Assembly (NCBI GenBank): GCA_963821815.1
Contig: CAWGFG010000002.1
Coordinates: 372,001-436,000, forward strand
Source: JASGTU01 sp963821815
Lineage (GTDB): Bacteria; Chloroflexota; Anaerolineae; Caldilineales; Caldilineaceae
DNA length: 64,000 nucleotides
Direction: 5' to 3'
Position numbers and translations under genes: made by a program. Below, piece by piece: positions 8,483 through 20,517 of the stretch; the first letter of the stretch is position 1, and every line of letters starts with the position of its first letter. The notes below the pieces were generated by a model. It saw only the letters and a program-made list of their open reading frames with translations, made no database searches and was not told the DNA's origin.

Positions 8483-9454
8483 GTGTTGAAACGGTCATTG
8501 CGAACTAGCCTATTCGCTTTCCTCATCGCAGGAATGTTCCTTGCGGGCTGCCAGACAGCCAACGCGCCTGCAGAAGTGGTAGGCGCACCTGGTATCGAAA
8601 CACAGCCAGCATCTCCAATGCCTGTGCTATCCCCTCCTGCGACGGCTTCTCCCGTCGGCGAACCTTCGTCAACCGCGCCGAACCAAACGCAACCATCAAC
8701 GCCTACCGAAGATGCGGATGCTTCAGGCGGTCTGAACGATCCTGCTATACCGACAATCTATACCTATGAGATCGTCAATGAGTATCCGCATGACCCGAAC
8801 GCTTTTACCCAGGGTCTAGTTTATCTTGACGGCATACTGATCGAGGGTACCGGTCTTTACGGCCATTCATCTCTTCGCAAGGTGGACTTGGAGACGGGTG
8901 AGCCATTCATCGTAGATGAACTGGACGATGCATACTTCGGCGAAGGCGTTGCTGTATTCGATGACACGGTCTATCAGCTTACGTGGAAGTCGCAGAAGGG
9001 TTTCACCTATAACTTGGACGGCCTGGACCCGATTGGCACATTCACCTATCCCACTGAAGGATGGGGATTGACCCATGACGGTGACCGGTTGATCATGAGC
9101 GACGGTACGTCCAACCTCTATTTCGTAGACCCCGAAACCTTCGAGATACAAGATCGCGTCGTTGTGCACAGCGTCGACCGTCCTGTCACCGAACTCAACG
9201 AGCTTGAGTATATCAACGGGGAAGTGTACGCCAACGTTTGGCAGACGAACGGCATTGTACGCATCGATCCGGCTACCGGTGAAGTTGTGGGTTATATCGA
9301 TCTCACTGGCCTCCACAAAGCTGAAAATCAAACCGGCGGCGAAGATGTGCTGAACGGCATTGCGTATGACTCAGAAGGCGATAGGCTCTTCGTGACGGGC
9401 AAACTTTGGCCCACGATTTATGAAATCAAGCTGGCGCCTCTGAAGAAGAAGTAG
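8483..9454 (+). CDS. Glutaminyl-peptide cyclotransferase family lipoprotein
   Basis: A 323-residue protein of the plant-type glutaminyl cyclotransferase family, a five-bladed propeller that forms N-terminal pyroglutamate from Gln. Residues 1-23 are a lipoprotein signal with lipobox LAGC (Cys23), followed by a Pro/Ser/Thr-rich spacer to about residue 85. The domain shows the family motifs YPHDPNAFTQGL, LYGHSSLRKVDL, GWGLTHDGDRLIMSDGT, LNELEYINGEVYANVW and DVLNGIAYD. The GTG start has GGGAG upstream. It should sit on the outer face of the membrane. The adjacent PDZ protein may act in the same compartment. Confidence 0.92.
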   Translation: MLKRSLRTSLFAFLIAGMFLAGCQTANAPAEVVGAPGIETQPASPMPVLSPPATASPVGEPSSTAPNQTQPSTPTEDADASGGLNDPAIPTIYTYEIVNEYPHDPNAFTQGLVYLDGILIEGTGLYGHSSLRKVDLETGEPFIVDELDDAYFGEGVAVFDDTVYQLTWKSQKGFTYNLDGLDPIGTFTYPTEGWGLTHDGDRLIMSDGTSNLYFVDPETFEIQDRVVVHSVDRPVTELNELEYINGEVYANVWQTNGIVRIDPATGEVVGYIDLTGLHKAENQTGGEDVLNGIAYDSEGDRLFVTGKLWPTIYEIKLAPLKKK

Positions 9455-9519
9455 TGGCCTACTTTTGGCTTTTATCGCGCACGACAATGCTGCATAGCGA
9501 AATGAGTTATGAGAATGCT

Positions 9520-9553
9520 ACAGGACCCGCGATAGTACTATCGCGGGTCCTGT
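9520..9553. repeat. 34-bp perfect palindrome between convergent genes
   Basis: A perfect inverted repeat with no central loop (half-site acaggacccgcgatagt) lies between the converging cyclotransferase and OsmC genes. As RNA it would form a long hairpin in either direction, so it may block read-through both ways. Neither side has a U-run, so it is not a classical intrinsic terminator. It could also be one copy of a dispersed palindromic repeat. Confidence 0.85.
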
Positions 9554-9601
9554 GCTCTAGGAGGAGGCATTCATTCAAATGTATTGTAGGTGTGTTTGTG
9601 C

Positions 9602-10033
9602 CTACACGGCTACCGTTTTGACAATTCGGTAATCGGTCGTGATATCCATGCCGGCACGCTTCAACATAATGCTGGCGGAGCAATACTTGGTCATGGATAA
9701 CTCGATCGCACGCTCTACGTCTGACGTTTTCAGGTCTTCGCCATAAATAGTATAGAGAATTGTCCCCTTGGTGAAGACATGGGGATCGCTCTCCGCTTGT
9801 GTGCCGACAATCTCGGCTTCCAAGCCGGTGACTTTGGCGCGGCGACGGTTCATGATATGTAGGATGTCGATAGCGCTACATCCCACTGCGCCGGCGATCA
9901 GAAACTCTACTGGGCTGCCGCCTTGCGGGGTTGCGGGGCCTTCCATTGCAAACTCGTATCCAGAGCCCATGGTAGCGTTGAACTTGAGATCTTCGCCCTT
10001 CCACACGACTTTGGCTGACTTCTGAGCGGCCAA
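9602..10033 (-). CDS. OsmC-family protein
   Basis: A 143-residue OsmC/YhfA-type protein. The two family cysteines are present in GAVGCSAIDIL (residue about 52) and KYCSASIML (residue about 116), the thiol pair used to reduce organic hydroperoxides in Ohr/OsmC enzymes. The start is a TTG with AAGGAC upstream; the early residues AAQKSAKVVWKGE fit the family N-terminus. It is the second gene downstream of the CsoR-type promoter at 10713-10741, 85 bases after the repressor gene, so the two are probably one operon. The context suggests thiol, persulfide or peroxide stress defence under metal- or sulfur-responsive control. Confidence 0.9.
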   Translation of the reverse strand: MAAQKSAKVVWKGEDLKFNATMGSGYEFAMEGPATPQGGSPVEFLIAGAVGCSAIDILHIMNRRRAKVTGLEAEIVGTQAESDPHVFTKGTILYTIYGEDLKTSDVERAIELSMTKYCSASIMLKRAGMDITTDYRIVKTVAV

Positions 10034-10118
10034 TTTACTGTCCTTTCAATGTTTCGATGTTTGATTCGTGTATATGTTTATTCAATTAACGAAATCCAGG
10101 ATGAGCGACATGCGTAGT

Positions 10119-10670
10119 CTAGCGGATCTTCACCATGAGTCGCATGACATCTTCGATCAGCTGCTCACGGTTGATTGACTCGCTGTCGCCGGCGCGAGTC
10201 AGGCATTCCTTGGCATAGGTGCGCAGGAAGAATTCAGACGCGTTCTGCACGGCAGAGCGAATAGCCGCCAGTTGCTGGAGAATCTCCTGGCAATCGCGGT
10301 CATCGTCCACCATCTTTTGCACGCCGCGCATCTGCCCTTCCACTCGACGGAGTCGGGTCTTTAGTGCGTTTTTGGCGTCAGGTGATTCTAGTTGCATAAT
10401 CGCATCTCGTGCCTTCTGTGAGCAATCACGTTTGGGCCGACAAACTGTCAGCCTAGCAGGAACCCGCTCAAGAAATGGGCTGCGAACCGGCGCAGACGAG
10501 ATAGCTCCACCGCCGGATGACGAACCGCCCATGGCAAACGACGAAACCTTGCGCTGTGAATGCTTGCTGCCGCAGGTCGGGCATGTCTGCGGATCGTCGG
10601 CCTTGGAGAATCCGACCAATAGCTCGAATTCCTTACCGCATTCTGCGCACATAAACTCATATAGTGGCAT
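10119..10670 (-). CDS. FmdB-type zinc ribbon fused to a CsoR/FrmR-family repressor
   Basis: A 183-residue two-domain regulator. Residues 1-45 are an FmdB-type zinc ribbon (YEFMCAECGKEF, CPTCGSKH). A flexible 50-residue linker follows. Residues 95-183 are a CsoR/FrmR four-helix domain (TRLRRVEGQMRGVQKM). In that domain the conserved thiol Cys (DDRDCQEIL) and a second Cys 29 residues later (AKECL) are kept, but the His 25 residues after the first Cys is Tyr. Cys/Cys without the His resembles the persulfide sensor CstR more than copper-sensing CsoR. AAGGAG precedes the ATG. A G-tract operator overlaps its own promoter, which indicates autoregulation, and OsmC is downstream. The fusion could also reflect compensating sequence errors in the linker, which has unusual composition. 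Confidence 0.85.
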   Translation of the reverse strand: MPLYEFMCAECGKEFELLVGFSKADDPQTCPTCGSKHSQRKVSSFAMGGSSSGGGAISSAPVRSPFLERVPARLTVCRPKRDCSQKARDAIMQLESPDAKNALKTRLRRVEGQMRGVQKMVDDDRDCQEILQQLAAIRSAVQNASEFFLRTYAKECLTRAGDSESINREQLIEDVMRLMVKIR

Positions 10671-10700
10671 ACCTAAGTCTCCTTAGCTTTTTGTTTCATA

Positions 10701-10717
10701 ATACTGGGGGGGAGTAT
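10701..10717. promoter_or_regulatory. G-tract operator for the CsoR/FrmR-family repressor
   Basis: The site is ATACT, seven G, AGTAT: inverted ATACT arms around a G-tract. This is the operator form known for the RcnR/FrmR/CsoR family (for example TACT-G6-N-AGTA for RcnR). It lies 31-47 bases upstream of the fused repressor's ATG, and one arm covers the -10 box of that gene's promoter, so bound repressor should block initiation. Confidence 0.82.
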
Positions 10718-10741
10718 ATCGCAAGCAAAGCTTGTTGTCAA
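10713..10741 (-). promoter_or_regulatory. Sigma70 promoter of the zinc ribbon-CsoR/osmC operon
   Basis: On the minus strand a consensus TTGACA (10741-10736) is followed by a 17-base spacer and TATACT (10718-10713). The -10 box overlaps the right arm of the G-tract operator. Transcription should start near 10706, within the operator, and run into the repressor gene and then osmC. Confidence 0.85.
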
Positions 10742-10969
10742 ATATTGGCGCCTGATACTTTTGTGGTTACTGGTTCTCTCGCGTGGTCTGACTAGAGAGG
10801 ATGCAGAACGAAATCTGTACGATAGCCGTACTGGACGGCTTGCGATGGGCGCGGCTTTAGTCCGTTCGCCAGAAATTGCGGTACACTTGGCGCGAGTTGA
10901 CCGAATTTGCGCGCAATATTCACCGGTCAACAGACGCCAATTGCACCGCAGCACGAGATGGAGGAGAGA

Positions 10970-12262
10970 ATGCGAGTCCGATTGGTTGGCAACGGCGGAC
11001 GTGAGCACGCAATTGCGAAGTCACTTGTCGCATCGCCAAAGCTGAGTCAACTCTACGTGGCGCCTGGTAATGGCGGCACAGGCATGACGGCAAGGACCAC
11101 GAATGGGGCGATTTCCGCTGAGGACGTGCCGGCGCTGGTCGAATTTGCCATCGACCAGCGGGTGGATCTGGTTGTAGTTGGGCCGGAAGCGCCGCTGGTT
11201 CTCGGCCTGGCGGATGCGCTGCAAGCAGCCGGTATTCGCGTCTTCGGTCCGTCCAAAGCTGCGGCGCAAATTGAGGGATCAAAAGCATTCTCAAAACAGT
11301 TCTTCCAGCGACATGGCATCCCCACAGGCAACGCAAAGGTGTTTGACAGCTTGTCCGAAGCGAGCGATTACCTGGCCAGCCTGAGCGAAGTGCCGGTCAT
11401 CAAGGCCAGCGGACTGGCGGCGGGTAAAGGCGTCATCCTACCGGAGTCCATGCAGGCGGCTCATGATACGCTGCACGCCATCATGGCGAAGAAAGAATTT
11501 GGCGCGGCTGGCGATCAGGTGCTAATCGAAGAGCGCCTGGAAGGTCCGGAGGTGTCTGTGCTGGCATTCTGCGATGGCGCGAGCATTGCGCTGATGCCGC
11601 CGGCACAGGATCACAAGCGCCTGCTGGACAACGATGAGGGTCCGAATACCGGCGGTATGGGCGCATTTGCACCAGCGCCGCTGGCAAAAGACGAGTTTCT
11701 GCAGATGGCGGTTGATGAAGTCCTGATGCCGACGGTGAACGGTCTGGCAGCAGAGGGATCCCCCTATGTCGGCGTACTCTACGCCGGGCTCATGCTTACT
11801 GCGAATGGTCCGAAGGTACTAGAGTTCAACTGTCGCTTCGGGGATCCGGAAACGCAGGTAATTCTGCCGTTGCTGAAGAGCGATCTGCTTGATGTCATGC
11901 TGGCGTGCGTTGATGGGCGATTGGCTGAATATCCGCTGGAGTGGTCGGACGGCGCAGCAGCGGCGGTTGTTGCCGCCTCGGCTGGATACCCAGGCAAGTA
12001 TGTGCAGGGGATGCCAATTTCCGGCATCGAAGCAACGGAGGCAATGGGTTGCGTCGTTTACCAAGCCGGCACTGCCATGAACGACTCACAGCTTATGACT
12101 GCTGGCGGTCGAGTACTGGCTGTCACCGGCGTTGGCGACGATCTGCGCAGCGCCATCGCCAAAACCTATGCTGGAATGGAGAAAATCTCATTTCAGGGTA
12201 TGCAGTTCCGCAGTGACATCGGCAGCAAAGGTGTGCAGGACGAATCAGCGCGGCTTGGTTGA
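10970..12262 (+). CDS. purD: Phosphoribosylamine-glycine ligase
   Basis: A 430-residue protein matching PurD, which ligates glycine to 5-phosphoribosylamine with ATP in the second step of purine synthesis. Visible landmarks are VRLVGNGGREHAIA at the N-terminus, VVVGPEAPLVLGLADAL near residue 75, the ATP-grasp segment IKASGLAAGKGVILP near residue 145, and CRFGDPETQVILPLL near residue 290. Length is normal. I chose the ATG at 10970 because GGAGGAGAG lies directly upstream and the protein then begins at the family N-terminus; an upstream in-frame start would add 21 unrelated residues. It is the first gene of a plus-strand pair with carB, 63 bases apart, linking purine and pyrimidine/arginine synthesis. 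Confidence 0.95.
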   Translation: MRVRLVGNGGREHAIAKSLVASPKLSQLYVAPGNGGTGMTARTTNGAISAEDVPALVEFAIDQRVDLVVVGPEAPLVLGLADALQAAGIRVFGPSKAAAQIEGSKAFSKQFFQRHGIPTGNAKVFDSLSEASDYLASLSEVPVIKASGLAAGKGVILPESMQAAHDTLHAIMAKKEFGAAGDQVLIEERLEGPEVSVLAFCDGASIALMPPAQDHKRLLDNDEGPNTGGMGAFAPAPLAKDEFLQMAVDEVLMPTVNGLAAEGSPYVGVLYAGLMLTANGPKVLEFNCRFGDPETQVILPLLKSDLLDVMLACVDGRLAEYPLEWSDGAAAAVVAASAGYPGKYVQGMPISGIEATEAMGCVVYQAGTAMNDSQLMTAGGRVLAVTGVGDDLRSAIAKTYAGMEKISFQGMQFRSDIGSKGVQDESARLG

Positions 12263-12325
12263 GCCCGAAGTTTGTGCGGCTAAGTAGCAAATTTAAGCGA
12301 GAAGAGAGCAGGAAACGAACATAAG

Positions 12326-15619
<3,294 letters not shown>

Positions 15620-15727
15620 CTGCGAATGTGCACTAATGAACCGTAAATAAGGTAAAGCGAACAGGCATCGACTGCAGTTGCGTGCAGCAAAGTTGGTTGC
15701 GCAACAAATAGTTTTCGTCAGCTACGC

Positions 15728-16447
15728 CTATTTTGCTTGTTCCGACGCACGAATCTTTTGCGCCGCTTCGATCATAGCCAGATAGCCGTCAACCGGTACA
15801 TAGTCCGGAATGGAATTGCCTGAGCCGAGGGCGTACCCGTTGGCGTTGGCGCGGAAACGCGTGCCCTTTTCAAACACGTCGGCGACGATTTCGTCAGGCG
15901 TGCGTTGGCAAAGAATGTCCACGTCAATGCCACCTAGCAGGCCGATGCGATCGCCGTAACGCTCGATCCACACGTCAAATGGCGCGATGGCGTCCTCGTT
16001 GGAGTGCTTTGCATTGATGCCGAGCGCGATGACATCGTCCATGACGGCGAAGATGTTGCCGCAGGAGTGCCAGAGAAAAGGTTTTCCCGATGCCAGGATG
16101 CGGCTGATGACGCGCCGATATTGCGGAATAATGTGAGTGCGAATCGTCGTGTGCGAAACCAGCGTGTTGGAGCGGAAGCCCAGGTCGTCTCCGAAGCGAC
16201 AGATGGCGAACGCATCCGCATATCGGTCCAAGAAAGTCGTCCATAAGTTGAGCATGAGATCGCCGATCTTGCGGTAGACGTCGGCAAACAGCTCGGGATC
16301 GTCGACCTGCATGTAGGCAAGCTGCTGGAAGCCCACCAGGTCCTCGCTGATTTCCAGCACGCCGTTGCCCACGCCGCCCAACGCCATCATGCCGTCCGGC
16401 ATGCACTGTGCGAGCGCGTTAAATCTTGGCGCCGCCTTCGCCCAATA
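15728..16447 (-). CDS. Uroporphyrinogen decarboxylase-family protein, C-terminal part (frameshifted)
   Basis: This part of a UroD-like TIM-barrel protein starts in the +1 frame at YWAKAAPRFNALAQ (16447) and continues through MPDGMMALGGVGNG, the LWHSCGN segment that holds the Cys/His often used for zinc or substrate in the methyltransferase branch, and GLLGGIDVDILC near the C-terminus. Such proteins include uroporphyrinogen decarboxylase and the cobalamin/CoM-type methyltransferases (MtaA, MtbA). The His-Ser-Cys-Gly-Asn motif and lack of heme neighbours favour the methyltransferase-like branch, but no corrinoid protein is adjacent. It is joined to 16419-16799 by removing one base near 16448. 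Confidence 0.78.
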   Translation of the reverse strand, partial: YWAKAAPRFNALAQCMPDGMMALGGVGNGVLEISEDLVGFQQLAYMQVDDPELFADVYRKIGDLMLNLWTTFLDRYADAFAICRFGDDLGFRSNTLVSHTTIRTHIIPQYRRVISRILASGKPFLWHSCGNIFAVMDDVIALGINAKHSNEDAIAPFDVWIERYGDRIGLLGGIDVDILCQRTPDEIVADVFEKGTRFRANANGYALGSGNSIPDYVPVDGYLAMIEAAQKIRASEQAK

Positions 16448-16799
16448 CGAGGTTCGGCAATTCTTCCCAAGGGTACTTGTTGAAGTCATCGCGCGTCTGA
16501 ATCGGACCCGGGCGTCCGCCGTAGATGGCGCCGTGGTCCGGAAGGATATCACAGATGGTGATCTCGCCGGAGACGGTGTCATAGGTCATCTCCTGCCAAA
16601 AGCGGCAGTACTCTTTGAAAAAGTGGAGCAGGTCGTCCCCTTCACCCTCGTAGTCGCCGTCGAACTCAACGCCGAGTATCTCTTCCATGATGACGGGATC
16701 GATGATGTGCTCGTAAATTGGCAGGCGTTCTGGGCGCTTGTTGGCGAGAACATCGAGCATATACTGGTAGTTGTTCTGGAATGTCAATTGCGCCTCCAT
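16419..16799 (-). CDS. Uroporphyrinogen decarboxylase-family protein, N-terminal part (frameshifted)
   Basis: The N-terminal 127 codons of the UroD-family gene: ANKRPERLPIYEHIIDP, GDDLLHFFKEYCRFWQEM and DFNKYPWEELPNL follow the family order. After PNL the reading frame departs from homology and ends at TAA 16421-16419. Homology continues in the other frame from 16447, so one extra base near 16448 is the likely cause. The ATG at 16799 gives a family-like N-terminus (MEAQLTFQNNY) but has no strong ribosome site. Joined, the protein has about 356 residues, a normal length. Confidence 0.76.
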   Translation of the reverse strand: MEAQLTFQNNYQYMLDVLANKRPERLPIYEHIIDPVIMEEILGVEFDGDYEGEGDDLLHFFKEYCRFWQEMTYDTVSGEITICDILPDHGAIYGGRPGPIQTRDDFNKYPWEELPNLVLGEGGAKI

Positions 16800-16995
16800 C
16801 GTGGATGTCTGAGTTGTTGAGCGCTGTGGCAAATTTGAACACTGTCTGCTAAGTAGGCTATCACCGGAGCGCCTGGTGAGCAAGACTTGGCAAGTTGGTT
16901 CTCCTCCAATGCTGCGGTATTCTGATGTGTAGGCAACAGGACAATATCACACTGCGCATTGGCAGCTCACCCGCCGCACCGTAGGCTACACCTTC

Positions 16996-19578
16996 ATGAC
17001 GCTCCTCTATCTTGTGATGGCGTATGCGATAGGAATTCTGCTTGGCAGCGCCGCATGGCATGCCGGTATTCTCGACTGTCACTTTCCAAGCAGCGCGTGG
17101 ATTGCTATTGCGCCGCTGGTTCTCGCCACAGTTGTTCTGCACCGGTACGACTCCGTATTAGCCTCCAAGCGTCCGCTTCGATGGCCTCAGAGTGCCGGAT
17201 TTCGTGCAGCGAACATCGGCCCAACGATCGCTGTGTGGGTGGCAATACTTCTTTTCGTCGCCCTAGGCTTTACTCGATATGCTTCGCATCCGCTCTATCC
17301 CTGTACAGAACCGGACGACCTCGCCTATTGGGTGGACGATGGAGCCGAGACAAACCTGGTTGGTTTTGTCGACAGCTATCCCCTGGAAGATGATAGGCAG
17401 CTTAGCTTTGACATGCGGGTGGAGCAGATCGCCGTAAACGATGAACCTACGGTCGTTGAAGATACGGTACGCGTCTACACGACCCTCAACGATAGGATCG
17501 TATACGGGCAACCGCTTGCCATAACTGGTCGGCTCGAAGAGCCGTGGACAGGCGATGGCGGCGCCTATCGGGACTATTTGGCTCGCCGAGGCATCTATCA
17601 TCAGGTGCGCTACGGTGATGTGCAGTTGATGGACGGTCCACTTCAAGGAAGCTCAGTCAAGCGCTCGTTGTATGCGCTGCGAGCGCGCGGCGAAGAGGCG
17701 GTCAACCGCATGCTGCCTGCTCCGTACGCTGCGCTGGCCAATGGCATGGTATTGGGTATCGAATCCGATATACCTAGTGACCTGATGGAGCAGTTCCGAC
17801 AGACGGGTACGAGCCACGTTATCGTCATTTCCGGCAGCAACGTTGCCCTGATCGCCGGCGTGCTGGCTGGCCTGTTTTCGCGCCTTCTTGGGCGTAAACG
17901 TGCGTGGATTCCTGTTGTAGCGGGCATTGCACTCTATGCGTTGCTTGTTGGCGGTGACATGGCGGTCATGCGTTCGGCGCTCATGGGCGGGCTTGCCGTG
18001 ATTGGCGTGGCTGTAGGCAGGACCAATAGTGGCATTATCGCGCTGTCAGCCGCCTGTCTGGCGCTGTTGCTCATCAATCCGAATACGCTATGGGACGCGG
18101 GTTTTCAGTTGAGCGCAGCGGCAACAGCCGGCTTGCTGATTCTATCGCCCAAGCTGGCGGAACTTGCCGCGCAGATTTGGCCAGGTTGGTTGGGCGGCGC
18201 ACTGAGTTCGCCTTTTGTTGTTTCGCAGAGTGACGTGACTGATGGAGACTATCAGCGCGCGGAACTCGTCAAGGGTTTGTTTGAAGACAGCGTAATAGTC
18301 TCCATTGCTGCGACAATTGTGGTCACACCGCTGGCGGCACATCTATTCGGACGCATACCGCTGGTTGGCAACTTGGCTAATATGCTCATCGTGCCGGTGC
18401 AACCGCTGATCACGCTGGCAGGCAGCGCAGGCGCGTTCGCGGGCGCACTGGGCGCTGATGCTCCTGCTCAACTGTTGATGTGGTCTACTCTGCCTGCACT
18501 CTTCTGGACCGTGCACATAGTGCAAGGAGCGTCACGATTGCCATTAGCCAGTGTGGAAACTGCGCGGGTTGGGATGCCGATTGTGGCTGGTATCTGGTGC
18601 TTGATTTTGCTCATCAGGTATCGGAGTTCGTTGAGGACGTTTGCCGACGAATGGGAAACCCCTGCATCAACACGCAAACGACTAACTCGTGTCACATATG
18701 CACCAAGCACTCTACTGGTCGTCGCGTTGTCGACGCTGCTTATTCTATGGGGCGCCGGCTCGCTGCCCGACCGGCGACTGCACGTTACCTTTCTGGATGT
18801 GGGTCAGGGGGACGGTATACTGATTCAAACGCCGCATGGGCGTCAGGTGCTGGTTGATGGCGGCAGCAGTCCACAAACGCTCATGGCGCAACTGGGCGAC
18901 GTCATGCCTTTCTGGGATAGGGCGCTGGACATGGTCATCCTGACTCATGCGGACGGTGATCATATGGATGCACAGACGCAGATCGCCGATCGGTTTGATA
19001 TCGGTATGGCTGTTACAACACAACAGACCCTCGATTCCCAGGATTCTGCGGCATGGCAACAAATGCTGGCGCAGCAGGACGTTCTCGTAACGACGCAGGC
19101 ACGGGGCGGGTGGTTGGATCTGGGCGATGGCGTCGCACTATGGACCCTCAATCCAGACTCTGACGACTATATTGGCCCGGATCCAGACAACGAGGACTCA
19201 CTGGTTCTCCGGCTAGAGTATGGTGACTTTAGTGTTCTATTAACAGGTGACGCCGGACTCGCCACTGAGAATGATCTGCTACAAGCCGGCGCGCCGTTGG
19301 CATCGTCGATCCTGAAAGTTGGCCATCACGGCAGCCGGACCAGCAGCGGCAGCGAGTTCATCGCGGCTGTTCATCCCGAACTTGCTGTCATCCAGGTCGG
19401 AGCGGGTAATACGTACAATCATCCACACGATGAAGTCTTGGGGCGATTGACAGGCATTCGCATCGCGCGTACCGACGAGAATGGGCGAGTGCACGTATCC
19501 AGTGACGGACACCGCTTCTGGATGCAAATGGAAAAGATGGCCAATCAAATTAGTCGCGTGAGTGGTGTTGGCCAATGA
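16996..19578 (+). CDS. comEC: ComEC/Rec2-family DNA-uptake channel
   Basis: An 860-residue membrane protein with the complete ComEC layout: three N-terminal membrane segments and a DUF4131-type soluble region (residues 1-190), the Competence domain with many helices (about 210-545; GTSHVIVISGSNVALIAGV is characteristic), and a C-terminal metallo-beta-lactamase domain from about 595. The latter has VTFLDVGQGDGILIQTP, THADGDHMD with the metal-binding HxxxxDH pattern, and KVGHHGSRTSSG. In transformable bacteria ComEC moves single-stranded DNA across the inner membrane and the lactamase-like domain may degrade the other strand. No comEA or pilus gene is nearby. The ATG has only a weak ribosome site. 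Confidence 0.95.
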   Translation: MTLLYLVMAYAIGILLGSAAWHAGILDCHFPSSAWIAIAPLVLATVVLHRYDSVLASKRPLRWPQSAGFRAANIGPTIAVWVAILLFVALGFTRYASHPLYPCTEPDDLAYWVDDGAETNLVGFVDSYPLEDDRQLSFDMRVEQIAVNDEPTVVEDTVRVYTTLNDRIVYGQPLAITGRLEEPWTGDGGAYRDYLARRGIYHQVRYGDVQLMDGPLQGSSVKRSLYALRARGEEAVNRMLPAPYAALANGMVLGIESDIPSDLMEQFRQTGTSHVIVISGSNVALIAGVLAGLFSRLLGRKRAWIPVVAGIALYALLVGGDMAVMRSALMGGLAVIGVAVGRTNSGIIALSAACLALLLINPNTLWDAGFQLSAAATAGLLILSPKLAELAAQIWPGWLGGALSSPFVVSQSDVTDGDYQRAELVKGLFEDSVIVSIAATIVVTPLAAHLFGRIPLVGNLANMLIVPVQPLITLAGSAGAFAGALGADAPAQLLMWSTLPALFWTVHIVQGASRLPLASVETARVGMPIVAGIWCLILLIRYRSSLRTFADEWETPASTRKRLTRVTYAPSTLLVVALSTLLILWGAGSLPDRRLHVTFLDVGQGDGILIQTPHGRQVLVDGGSSPQTLMAQLGDVMPFWDRALDMVILTHADGDHMDAQTQIADRFDIGMAVTTQQTLDSQDSAAWQQMLAQQDVLVTTQARGGWLDLGDGVALWTLNPDSDDYIGPDPDNEDSLVLRLEYGDFSVLLTGDAGLATENDLLQAGAPLASSILKVGHHGSRTSSGSEFIAAVHPELAVIQVGAGNTYNHPHDEVLGRLTGIRIARTDENGRVHVSSDGHRFWMQMEKMANQISRVSGVGQ

Positions 19579-19792
19579 GCATAATCAAATGGAGAAATCT
19601 AGAGTGAAGGGCTCAATTCTCGATCACCCAACATCTGGAATAATTCTAGATAGTGCGTGTATAATTGTTGTTGGCAAAGTTATCTGACTTCCCTCCGTAA
19701 CGGTATCACTCGGGGTTGTCTGTGTATTCGGTAGCTATGCGGTTGTACCTCAACCGCCGCCAAAGGTGCCATAGTTGAAAGACAGGGATTTC

Positions 19793-20275
19793 ATGAGTCG
19801 GAAAACGTATGAGCTGCGACCGGTGGGTTATGTTCGCTTGGTGGACGATGGCGCAAGGGTAGAGCTCTTGCCAGAATACAGCGATGCGCTCGCTGGACTG
19901 GAGGGCTTCAGCCACGTGCTTGTCTTCTGGTGGAGTCACAACGTGGATGATGAAGACTACCGCTCCATCGTGTCTGCCGGCAAACCGTATGCCAATGGCC
20001 CGGATGATCTGGGTATCTTTGCGACGCGATCGCCGATACGACCGAACCCGATTGCCTTTACACCGACGCTGATTGCCGGGCTTGATGTCCGACATGGCGT
20101 GATCGAGACGCCGTACATTGATGCAGAGGATGGCAGCCCCGTCATCGACATCAAACCCTACAGCCCTAGCATCGACCGCGTACGGGATGCTCATGTACCA
20201 AAATGGTGCTCCCATTGGCCGACATGTACCGAAGAAAATGCTGGATTTGATTGGTCGTCCGAGTTCAACTTCTAG
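19793..20275 (+). CDS. TrmO-family (TsaA-like) tRNA methyltransferase
   Basis: A 160-residue TsaA-like beta-barrel protein. The family motifs LEGFSHVLVFWWSH, FATRSPIRPNPIAFT and PYIDAEDGSPVIDIKPY are all present; the RSP.RPNP segment is the signature used to bind S-adenosylmethionine. E. coli TrmO adds the N6-methyl group to t6A37 of tRNA-Thr, but many short TsaA proteins such as this one are only presumed to do so. The ATG at 19793 has AGGGA 5 bases upstream; a TTG six codons earlier overlaps that site and is less likely. Confidence 0.88.
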   Translation: MSRKTYELRPVGYVRLVDDGARVELLPEYSDALAGLEGFSHVLVFWWSHNVDDEDYRSIVSAGKPYANGPDDLGIFATRSPIRPNPIAFTPTLIAGLDVRHGVIETPYIDAEDGSPVIDIKPYSPSIDRVRDAHVPKWCSHWPTCTEENAGFDWSSEFNF

Positions 20276-20517
20276 ACGGCCTTACGTTCCCCAGCGTGGC
20301 GCTTCGTGTCGGAAGACGTTTCAGACTCGTCTCAACGGGCGTGTCTGACCGCAACCACACTAACAGTGACACTCGTTGATTTGAGACGTGTTGTACGAAA
20401 CATTTTGGGCTAGAAATATCTGTACTGCGCAATTTTTATGTCAGCAAGCTTGCCTTACCCTCCAAGAGCCAATACGTTAGCGCCTACACCTTTCACTAAC
20501 CAAACAAGGGATATATT

